NCBI GenBank assembly: GCA_937952345.1
Contig: CALFYN010000417.1
Location: 1 to 6,056, forward strand
Origin: an uncultured Acidobacteriota bacterium
GTDB lineage: Bacteria > Acidobacteriota > Terriglobia > Bryobacterales > Bryobacteraceae
Length of the DNA stretch: 6,056 bases
Direction: 5' to 3'
Of this stretch, positions 1 to 5,940 are shown one piece after another. Below the pieces are notes generated by a model. It had not been told where the DNA came from, searched no databases, and was given only the letters and a program-made list of their open reading frames with translations. Positions within the stretch are counted from its first letter, which is position 1. Every line of letters starts with the position of its first letter. The translations under genes and the position numbers were made by a program.

Positions 1-305
1 AACCAATGCGGCCAGGTGGCGGCCAAGTCTCTGCGGACGAAGCTGAACTCCTCATAGGCGCCGTGGCGAGGCGGATATAGCCCCGTCAGGAGACTGCTTT
101 TGCTGGGGGAGGCCATGGCCTCGGTGGCAAAGGCCAGCTTCATGTGGAGGCTGGAAGAGGCCATGCGTTGCAAATGGGGAGTGGTCTCTGGGGTGAGTTC
201 ATCGGCGGCGTGCCCCTCGCTCAGGAAAATGACGATGTTCGGGCGGGGCGGGGCGCTCCAAGCCGAACCAGCCAGTGCAGCCAGAGCGGTTCTCCGGCTA
301 AGCAC
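1..305 (-). CDS. Tat-exported sulfatase-fold protein with degenerate active site (3' part missing at window edge)
   Basis: Only the first 101 codons are present; the gene continues beyond position 1. The GTG start at 303-305 directly follows the TAG of the upstream gene in the same frame, so no earlier start is possible. The next ATG would remove the conserved N-terminus. Residues 1-18 form a Tat-like signal peptide: S-R-R-T-A-L at 3-8, then an Ala/Leu-rich stretch ending near A18. Residues 21-28 (RPNIVIFL) are the opening beta strand of sulfatases. Residues 65-82 (ASPSKSSLLTG, then YPPRHG) match the sulfatase signature. Known family members carry Asp-Asp after the first strand and C/S-x-P-S-R as the signature. 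Here those positions read Glu30-Gly31 and Ala65-S-P-S-Lys69. The formylglycine-forming residue is therefore Ala, and hydrolytic activity by the known mechanism is unlikely. It could be a binding protein or a divergent alkaline-phosphatase-superfamily member. The fold assignment is firm; the function is open. Confidence 0.8.
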   Translation of the reverse strand, partial: MLSRRTALAALAGSAWSAPPRPNIVIFLSEGHAADELTPETTPHLQRMASSSLHMKLAFATEAMASPSKSSLLTGLYPPRHGAYEEFSFVRRDLAATWPHW

Positions 306-2018
306 CTACAGGCCCACTTCCTTGCGCCATTTGAGGAAATCGGGGAACCAGAGTGTCGCGTAGGCGTTTTCGCCCGGTTGCGGGGGCAGGGGGTAGCGGA
401 CGAGGAGAGCCTTGGCCCCGGCTTTGTCACCGGTTTCGATTTTCGCTTTGGCGAGAAGCATGCGGATCTCATCGCCGTTGGCGGCTGGTGTTTCCGCGAA
501 CATCGCTTCCAGAACCGAGCGAGCCTCTTTGTAGTGCGCGGCGAGGATGAGGGCATAGGCCAGAACGAGGCGCTTGAGCGCGGGGGGCGTTGCCGGCGAC
601 ATGGAGCGATTGAGCCGGGACTGCCACTCCTCGGCGGACGCGCGGGGTTGGGTCAATAACAGAACGAGGCCAGCCTGCGTCATGGAGGCGGGAGTTTTGG
701 CTTTGGCGAGCGCCTGGCGCGCCGTTTCGGGGGCCGCGGCGTCGCCTTCCTGCAATTGCCAGAGGGCGAGGAAACTGGTAGCCAGCGCGGCCACTTCGGA
801 AGGTTGCGCCATCACGGTGCGGATGGCTTGGCGGGCTTGCGGCTTACGGTCCGTCAGGTAGAGCCAGTGTGCGGCGCGCAGATCCACAAGCGGGTCGCGC
901 AGGGCGCGGCGGGACTCGACGTAGCGGGCGAAGATCTGGTCGGCGCCTTTCGTGTCGCGGGCTAGAAAACGGGCCAGCGCGGCCTTGGCGAATTCAAGGC
1001 CGCCGAGGAACTGCGGATCGCGGCGTTGGGCTTCCATGAAACTGGTTTCGGCTTCGGCAAACAAGCCGAAAGACCAGTGCACTTCGCCGGCTGTGTCATA
1101 GGCATTGGGATCGTCAGGGGCAGTCTTGCGGTACCGTTCCAGGCTTTCCTTGGCTTTGGGCAGATTGCCCGCATAGGTGTTGGCGTAGGAGAGAAGGTTC
1201 CAGATGCCGGTCTGTTGGGGTTCGAGAGCGGCGGCCTTTTCGAGCCATCCGACGCCTTCGGCATAGCGGTGGCGATTGATGAGTGCATCGCCGAGGCCGC
1301 GTGCCATGTCGGTGTCGTTGGGGGAAAAGCGCAGGCAGGTTTCCATGGCTTTGAGAATGGCCGCCGGATCGCGATCGACGGTAGCCAAGGCCAATTCGAG
1401 GCGGGCGCGCTCCCAACCTTCGGGATGTTTGCCGATGGCCGAGCGGAGGGTGGCGGCGGCTTCGGGCGGAGGTTGCAACTGGGCCAGCGCGATGGCGGCG
1501 GGAGTAAAGCCGGGATCGGCGCGAAGAGCCTGTTCGAGCAGCGCGCGCCTGGGCGAAGGATCCTTCTCCGAGACGCTTTTTCCGAAGGCCTCCATCGCCG
1601 CCGATTGGGTGGACATGACGGGGCCGTTTTTCAAGGCGCCGGCTAAACGGTCGAGAACCTCACCGGGAGAACCTTGCTCGTCGATTTCGCGGACCACACG
1701 GCTGGTTTCGGTGTCGAACAAGGCGGCGTGGAGGCGGATCTTTTCGACATTTCCGGAGTAATAGCCGCGGACGATTTGCGTGGCGCGCAATGCGGCGGCC
1801 TCGCGCTCGGCATTGACGCCGAGGACAATGCGGCCCGGGGCTCCGGCTGTTCTCATCACCAGGAGAGGGGCGGAGGCGGCGGCGACCCAATCCAGAGTAG
1901 GGTTGCCGGAGAGGTTTTCGAGGGGGACGGCGGCAATGCGCTCGAGCGAGCGGGAGGACTCGCGACCACACCCTGCCAGCATCGAAGCCAGGAATACAAC
2001 CTTCGCTTTAGAGAACAC
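306..2018 (-). CDS. Lipoprotein with TolB-N/LpoB-like domain and TPR-like repeats
   Basis: This is a 570-residue protein. It begins MFSKAKVVFLASMLAGC, a signal peptide ending in the lipobox L14-A-G-C17, so it should be lipidated at Cys17. There is no Asp at +2, which by the E. coli rule favours the outer membrane. Residues 27-130 resemble the TolB-N/FlgO-type domain often seen before TPRs: AAVPLENLSGNP (29-40), a central ATQIVRGYYSGN (79-90) and a strand pair IRLHAALFDTETSRVV (94-109). From about 155 to 540 it is helical with degenerate TPR pairs; the clearest are at 236-268, 270-302 and 304-336 (for example YAEGVGWLEKAAALEP). The start is GTG at 2016-2018. An in-frame TGA lies five codons upstream with no other start between, and GGAAG sits 3 bases before it. 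The gene overlaps the upstream TPR gene by 11 bp, which suggests translational coupling. Periplasmic scaffolding, possibly as an activator of the co-encoded PBP1b, is inference. Confidence 0.82.
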   Translation of the reverse strand: MFSKAKVVFLASMLAGCGRESSRSLERIAAVPLENLSGNPTLDWVAAASAPLLVMRTAGAPGRIVLGVNAEREAAALRATQIVRGYYSGNVEKIRLHAALFDTETSRVVREIDEQGSPGEVLDRLAGALKNGPVMSTQSAAMEAFGKSVSEKDPSPRRALLEQALRADPGFTPAAIALAQLQPPPEAAATLRSAIGKHPEGWERARLELALATVDRDPAAILKAMETCLRFSPNDTDMARGLGDALINRHRYAEGVGWLEKAAALEPQQTGIWNLLSYANTYAGNLPKAKESLERYRKTAPDDPNAYDTAGEVHWSFGLFAEAETSFMEAQRRDPQFLGGLEFAKAALARFLARDTKGADQIFARYVESRRALRDPLVDLRAAHWLYLTDRKPQARQAIRTVMAQPSEVAALATSFLALWQLQEGDAAAPETARQALAKAKTPASMTQAGLVLLLTQPRASAEEWQSRLNRSMSPATPPALKRLVLAYALILAAHYKEARSVLEAMFAETPAANGDEIRMLLAKAKIETGDKAGAKALLVRYPLPPQPGENAYATLWFPDFLKWRKEVGL

Positions 2019-2787
2019 GCACTTCCATCGTCAGCAATTGCTGGAATTCGGGCAACTCGCGCAGGGCGGTGAATTCGGAATCTTCCATGAACTTGTTGCG
2101 ATCCTTAAAACCTTCCTCAATGGCCTTGCGCATGTACTGCAGCGCACGTTCCACCTGGCCGGCCTTGGCGTAGGTTTTGGCGAGGTAGAAATGAAATTTG
2201 GCGCGCTCCTGGACGCTGCGCTCCTGGAGAAGAACACCGTTGGTACCGCGGTGTTCGAAGACCTCGGGATCGAGTTCGAGAGCCTTCTGATAGGAAGCAA
2301 AGGCATCCTTGTACTTCTTGCGCGCAAAGTGCGCGGTGCCAAGGTTGCTGTGGATGGAGGCGGAATTGGGATTCACCTTGAGGGCCTTTTTGTACTGGCC
2401 GACGGCTTTGCGGTAACTCTTCTTGGCATAGTAAATGGTGCCGAGGTTGTTGATGGCCTCCGAATAGGTGGGGCTCATCTTGATGGCTTTTTCGTAGTGC
2501 TTCTTGGCCTGATCGAGTTCGAGCATCTGGTGATAGGCGATGCCGATTTTGTTGATCAGGACCGCGGAAGTGCCGGCCTTGCGATAGACTTCGATCGCTT
2601 CGCGGTACATTTTCCGCGCCATGTAGATATCGCCGCGCATTTCGTCGGAAATGGGCACGGCGGGCTTGGGAGTGCTCACCGCGGTGGCAGTCTCGGCGGC
2701 CACCAGCGTGTTGGATTCCACGGCCGGCGAGGTTTGAGCGAGCAGCGCCGGCGCGGACGCAATCAGAAACAGGCTCGCACGAATCAT
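2008..2787 (-). CDS. Exported TPR-repeat protein
   Basis: This is a 259-residue protein with a Sec-type signal peptide (basic MIR, hydrophobic core, cleavage probably after A17 in PALLA-Q). A low-complexity Ala/Thr/Val/Pro linker spans about 18-46. Tetratricopeptide repeats follow at roughly 48-72 (partial), 76-109, 110-143 and 144-177, then another at 196-229 after a short insertion. Canonical positions are easy to see, for example NNLGTIYYAKKSYRKAVGQY and the P at repeat ends (MSP, VNP, LDP). The C-terminal DSEFTALRELPEFQQLL resembles the short cap that often follows TPR arrays. There is no lipobox Cys and no further membrane segment, so a soluble periplasmic protein is expected. It lies 19 bp after the PBP gene and overlaps the next gene by 11 bp. 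TPRs bind proteins; the partner cannot be read from sequence, but the neighbouring PBP1b and lipoprotein are the obvious candidates. Confidence 0.88.
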   Translation of the reverse strand: MIRASLFLIASAPALLAQTSPAVESNTLVAAETATAVSTPKPAVPISDEMRGDIYMARKMYREAIEVYRKAGTSAVLINKIGIAYHQMLELDQAKKHYEKAIKMSPTYSEAINNLGTIYYAKKSYRKAVGQYKKALKVNPNSASIHSNLGTAHFARKKYKDAFASYQKALELDPEVFEHRGTNGVLLQERSVQERAKFHFYLAKTYAKAGQVERALQYMRKAIEEGFKDRNKFMEDSEFTALRELPEFQQLLTMEVRVL

Positions 2788-2792
2788 CGCAG

Positions 2793-2799
2793 CCTCCTT
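2793..2799 (-). promoter_or_regulatory. Strong Shine-Dalgarno site of the 259-residue TPR gene
   Basis: On the minus strand AAGGAGG lies 5 bases before the ATG at 2785-2787. It sits in the 19-bp gap after the PBP stop codon and fixes the start. It is the best ribosome-binding site in the operon, suggesting this protein is translated well independently of the upstream gene. Confidence 0.85.
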
Positions 2800-2806
2800 C
2801 TACTGC

Positions 2807-5302
2807 CTATTTAAACATATCCCGGATCTTGCCGAAGAAGCCTTTGGGTTTGGCTTCGGGGACAGGGGCTTTTTGAGGCGTGGGCTGCGCCGCGGCATTC
2901 TGCGCCACGCGGCGCGGCGAGGGCTGTTGGCGCACTGGTTCGGCCGAATCCGGATCCGGAGTGTCCCAGGACGCTACATGGGTTGCGCCGCCCGATGAGC
3001 GGTGTAGCCGGCAGGATTCCTGCGGCTGCGATCCGGCGATGAATACTTCGCCGCGTGTATTGGGGCAGGCGGGGGTTGCCAACTGCCCGGATAGGGGATC
3101 GACTTCCACGGTCACGATGCCGTCGGGGGCACTGAAGCCACGTGCCGAGGCGTACTCGCGATAGGTGTGGGCCCGCTTCATGAATTCGGCCCAGATGGGA
3201 AGGGCGGACTGGGATCCATCGAGTTCCAATTCTTTGTTGTCGTCGAAGCCCATCCATACGACGCAGATAAGCTTGGTGGTGAAACCGGCGAACCAGCCGT
3301 CGTGGGATGTTCCGGTTTTACCGGCCGCCGGCAGGAGGAATCCGCGGCCGCGAATGCCGGCGCCGGTGCCCGATCGCACGACCTCTTCCATGAGGCTGGT
3401 CATGAGATACGAAACCCGGGGGTCGAGTGCCGCGCGCTGGGTGGGTTTGTAGTCGAACACCACGGCTCCGCGGTCGTCGCGAATGCTTCGGACGTAGGAG
3501 GGCTTGACCCATATTCCGCGGTTGGAAAACACCGTGTAGGAACCGGCGATCTCGAGGGGGGTCACTTCATAGGAACCTAGCGCGACTGACGGCGTAGCCT
3601 GAATATTCATGTTCAGGCCGGAGCGGCGGGCGAGATCGACGACGTTTTCGTAGCCAGCCATTTCGGCGATTTTCACGGCGGGGATGTTCATTGACTTGGC
3701 GAGGGCCTGGCGGAGCGTTACCGAGCCATAAAATTCACGGTAGTGGTTGCGCGGCTCGTAGGGCTTGCCGTCGAACCAGAAGGTGGTCGGCTCATCGTTG
3801 ACGTGAGTGACGGCGGTAATGGCGGAAGCGGAATCGGAGAGCGCGGTATTAAGGGCGGCTGCGTAGACGAAGGGTTTGAAACTGGAGCCGGGCTGGCGTT
3901 TGGCCAGGGCGCGGTTCAACTGGCTGACGCCGTAGTTGCGGCCACCGACAAGGGCGCGCACCTCACCGGTAGTGGCATCGAGGGCCACGAGGGCCACCTG
4001 CGCCTCGGGTACGGCAGTGCCGTATTGCTTGTGCTTTTTCTTCAACCGCTCGTCCACTTCCTTGAGGCCCGCGCGCACGGCCTCGGCCGCCTCGCGCTGG
4101 AGGTTCATGTCGAGGGTGGTGTAGACGCGGTAGGTGCGAGTCTGGAAGTCGTGATCCTGAAAGTTCTCCTGCAACTCATCGTTGACCAGATCGACGAAGA
4201 AGGGAGCATCGGTGGATTCCACACCGCCTTTGGAGACCACCAGTGGCTCGGCCGCGGCGGTGTTGTACTGCTCTTCGGTGAGGTATCCGTTGTCGCGCAT
4301 CATGAGGAGAACCACATTGCGGCGGGTTCTGGCGCGGTCTGGCCAGCGGAAGGGATTGCGGTAGCTGGGCAATTGAATCAAACCGCCGAGGGTGGCCGCC
4401 TCGGCAATGGTGAGCTGGCTCATGTCCTTACCGAAGTAGGCGAAGGAGGCTTCGGCGAATCCGCGGATGGCGAAGGTGCCGCGGCGTCCGAGATCGACTT
4501 CATTGGCGTAGAACTCGAAGATCTGTTCCTTGGTCAGCTTGCGCTCGAGTTCCATGGTGATGAGGACTTCGGCGGCCTTACGATGCCAGGTTTTTTCCTG
4601 CGTCAACCAGAACATGCGGGCCACCTGCATGCTAAGGGTGGATGCGCCCTGGGCGCGGTAGCCTTCGCGAAGATCGATGTAGGCGGCGCGGAGAATGCGC
4701 AGGGGATCGAAGCCGGCGTGCTGGAAGAAGCGCTTGTCTTCGGCGCTGATGACCGCTTTGACCAGGATGGGGGGGATATCCTGGAAGCGCACCAGGCGGC
4801 GCTTCTCACGCTTGCGGTCGAAGAGGTTGGTGATGAGTTCGGGTTCCAGTGTATATTGCGTGCGTTCGGTGTTGTCGCGGAGAGAAATGATCTGCGCCAA
4901 CTGATCGTCTTTGAACTTGAGGACGACTTGTTCCTGGCGGAAGAAGGAATCGGGGCCGGGGTAGATTTCGAGGGAATCGCCGCGGAGGGTATAGCTGCCC
5001 ATGCGCGTGGCGCGAGACTCGCTGTAGCCACTGCGGCGGAGGCTGGTGAGGATTTCGCCAGGGGTGGTTTCGTCGCCTACGGTGATGTTGCGGGGGGCGG
5101 CGAAAACCATGGAGGTGTTCGTAAAGGGACCGCCGGCGAGCTTTTCCTCGATCATGCGGGCGTACTTGAGGTAGTAGTAGAGGAAGACACTCAAACCGAC
5201 GGTGACGGCAATGGCGCTGATGGCGAGAAAGATGCGGCCGAGCGGATGGAGGAACACTCGACGGAGATAAGAGGGTCGGGGGGTGCGTGCTCTTGCGGCC
5301 AC
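2807..5302 (-). CDS. mrcB: Class A penicillin-binding protein, PBP1b type (glycosyltransferase/transpeptidase)
   Basis: An 831-residue bifunctional peptidoglycan synthase that polymerises lipid II and cross-links stem peptides in the periplasm. It has a short basic cytoplasmic N-terminus and one membrane anchor at about 24-45. A region resembling the UB2H domain of E. coli PBP1b follows at about 65-160 (TPGEILTSLRRSGY, then YTLRGDSLEIYPGP). The GT51 domain (about 165-340) shows SAEDKRFFQHAGFD with catalytic Glu188, GASTLSMQ at 219-226, and RKLTKEQIFEFYANEVDLG with the second Glu at 263. The transpeptidase domain (about 430-700) has SSFK with nucleophile Ser473, SMN at 537-539 and KTG at 662-664. 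All key residues are intact. A Pro/Ala/Gln-rich tail from about 780 ends in a basic GFFGKIRDMFK. The start is GTG at 5300-5302: an in-frame TAG lies five codons upstream with no other start between, and the basic N-terminus fits. The symbol follows PBP1b architecture; the organism is probably not a proteobacterium. It is first gene of the minus-strand operon. Confidence 0.95.
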   Translation of the reverse strand: MAARARTPRPSYLRRVFLHPLGRIFLAISAIAVTVGLSVFLYYYLKYARMIEEKLAGGPFTNTSMVFAAPRNITVGDETTPGEILTSLRRSGYSESRATRMGSYTLRGDSLEIYPGPDSFFRQEQVVLKFKDDQLAQIISLRDNTERTQYTLEPELITNLFDRKREKRRLVRFQDIPPILVKAVISAEDKRFFQHAGFDPLRILRAAYIDLREGYRAQGASTLSMQVARMFWLTQEKTWHRKAAEVLITMELERKLTKEQIFEFYANEVDLGRRGTFAIRGFAEASFAYFGKDMSQLTIAEAATLGGLIQLPSYRNPFRWPDRARTRRNVVLLMMRDNGYLTEEQYNTAAAEPLVVSKGGVESTDAPFFVDLVNDELQENFQDHDFQTRTYRVYTTLDMNLQREAAEAVRAGLKEVDERLKKKHKQYGTAVPEAQVALVALDATTGEVRALVGGRNYGVSQLNRALAKRQPGSSFKPFVYAAALNTALSDSASAITAVTHVNDEPTTFWFDGKPYEPRNHYREFYGSVTLRQALAKSMNIPAVKIAEMAGYENVVDLARRSGLNMNIQATPSVALGSYEVTPLEIAGSYTVFSNRGIWVKPSYVRSIRDDRGAVVFDYKPTQRAALDPRVSYLMTSLMEEVVRSGTGAGIRGRGFLLPAAGKTGTSHDGWFAGFTTKLICVVWMGFDDNKELELDGSQSALPIWAEFMKRAHTYREYASARGFSAPDGIVTVEVDPLSGQLATPACPNTRGEVFIAGSQPQESCRLHRSSGGATHVASWDTPDPDSAEPVRQQPSPRRVAQNAAAQPTPQKAPVPEAKPKGFFGKIRDMFK

Positions 5303-5358
5303 AGTACTCTTGGACTATTGTCGCACTGAATTGGGAGGGGAGGGGTTGGCGAGCGGGG

Positions 5359-5386
5359 CTTATGCCGATAACATGTATTATGTCAA
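5359..5386 (-). promoter_or_regulatory. Putative sigma70-type promoter of the PBP operon
   Basis: On the minus strand a perfect -35 TTGACA (5381-5386) is followed after 16 bp by CATAAG (5359-5364), a 4/6 match to the -10 consensus. This would give a leader of about 50 nt before the GTG at 5302. It lies in the 122-bp divergent region between the PBP and DUF6526 genes. The -35 is convincing; the -10 is only fair. Confidence 0.5.
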
Positions 5387-5416
5387 CTTTTGTTGCTGCG
5401 ACCTATGGCTTACGAT

Positions 5417-5422
5417 GGAGGG
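5417..5422 (+). promoter_or_regulatory. Shine-Dalgarno site that decides the DUF6526 start
   Basis: GGAGGG ends 2 bases before the ATG at 5425. The spacing is short, but this is the only purine-rich site near any in-frame start. It selects 5425 over the in-frame ATGs at 5287, 5362 and 5380. Confidence 0.65.
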
Positions 5423-5424
5423 CT

Positions 5425-5862
5425 ATGGCGGAACGTCAGAACTTTGAAAATCATGCACAACTGGTCACCGGATTCCACAAGATCCTGTTTCCGATCATTT
5501 TCCTGACCTTGATCGGGTCTGGGGTCAACTTATATCAGTCGTGGGGGGACCATGTGCGTCTGTACAGCGCCTCGTTGATTCTGGTGCTGGTGTGCATTTC
5601 GACCGGGTTGTTTTTTTATTGCCGGATTTTTGCTTTGAAAGCGCAGGACCGGGCGATTCGTGCGGAGGAGGGTTTGCGGCATTACATGATGACGGGAAAG
5701 GCGCTCGATGGCCGGCTTACGGTGAAGCAAATCGTAGCGTTGCGATTTGCATCGGATGCGGAGTTTGTAGCACTTGCGGAGCGGGCGGCGAAGGAATCGA
5801 TGGAGCCTCTGGCGATCAAGAAAGCGATTCGCGATTGGCGTGGCGATTACTACCGGGTTTGA
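5425..5862 (+). CDS. DUF6526 family small membrane protein
   Basis: A 145-residue protein recognised as DUF6526-like from its opening MAERQNFENHAQLVTGFH and from FALKAQDRAIRAEE at 69-82, RFASDAEFVALA and the closing DWRGDYYRV. There are two membrane helices, about 17-37 and 47-66, joined by a short loop containing YQSWGDH. They are followed by a soluble, helical and highly charged C-terminal half of about 80 residues. With no signal peptide and Arg/Lys just after helix 2, both termini are probably cytoplasmic. The family has no established function that I know of. The gene diverges from the PBP operon and lies 78 bp before the globin gene in the same direction; the globin has a promoter of its own, so co-transcription is not required. 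The start is set by the ribosome-binding site and by the family N-terminus. No -35/-10 pair is convincing; TTGGCG (5346-5351) with TAACAT (5369-5374) is a weak candidate. Confidence 0.87.
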   Translation: MAERQNFENHAQLVTGFHKILFPIIFLTLIGSGVNLYQSWGDHVRLYSASLILVLVCISTGLFFYCRIFALKAQDRAIRAEEGLRHYMMTGKALDGRLTVKQIVALRFASDAEFVALAERAAKESMEPLAIKKAIRDWRGDYYRV

Positions 5863-5899
5863 GTTCCCCGCTCTGATTTCATCCGTTTTCGCCGATGTG

Positions 5900-5929
5900 T
5901 TGACGTGAGGGCGACAAAACATGTATTTT
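5900..5929 (+). promoter_or_regulatory. Sigma70-like promoter of the truncated haemoglobin gene
   Basis: A -35 TTGACG (5900-5905, 5/6 to consensus) is followed by either TGTATT (5922-5927, 16-bp spacer) or TATTTT (5924-5929, 18-bp spacer) as -10. Either choice places the transcription start at about 5934-5937, only a few bases before the ATG at 5941. The -10 lies inside the inverted repeat at 5922-5936, an arrangement expected for a repressed promoter. Confidence 0.55.
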
Positions 5930-5936
5930 GGATACA
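5922..5936. promoter_or_regulatory. Inverted repeat TGTAT-N5-ATACA, candidate NsrR/Rrf2-type operator
   Basis: A perfect 5-bp inverted repeat flanks TTTGG. With flanks it spans 5921-5940 and, by eye, differs at only about three positions from an idealised NsrR-type box (ATGTATTTTAAATACATCTT, as I recall it). It covers the predicted -10 and transcription start of the globin gene. NsrR is an NO-sensing Fe-S repressor that in other bacteria controls NO-detoxifying globins, so the position and target fit. The regulator itself is not in the window, and the repeat is short enough that chance remains possible. Confidence 0.45.
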
Positions 5937-5940
5937 CCTT

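Noticed and set aside
100..659. Overlapping plus-strand open frames opposite the sulfatase and lipoprotein genes
   Set aside because: They are shadows of the minus-strand genes; the minus strand has signal peptides and family motifs.
306..2018. Lipoprotein as a frameshifted or fused gene with the sulfatase
   Set aside because: The stop is followed at once by a complete signal peptide and then the normal sulfatase N-terminus, so these are two separate proteins and not a broken fusion.
1780..2814. Open frame of 344 codons on the plus strand across the two TPR genes
   Set aside because: It runs antisense to two clear TPR genes and across their junction, and it has no domain or ribosome-binding site.
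3743..5329. Open frame of 528 codons on the plus strand, antisense to the PBP gene
   Set aside because: The minus-strand frame has all the GT51 and transpeptidase motifs. The antisense translation is Gly/Glu/Ala-rich with no recognisable domain, as expected opposite a GC-rich gene.
5287..5424. 46-codon upstream extension of the DUF6526 gene
   Set aside because: It would overlap the start of the PBP gene and the promoter region and lacks a ribosome-binding site. The family begins at MAE..., and GGAGGG precedes 5425.
5863..5899. Possible terminator after the DUF6526 gene
   Set aside because: I could not find a stable GC-rich stem followed by a T run; the T-rich stretch there is not preceded by a hairpin.
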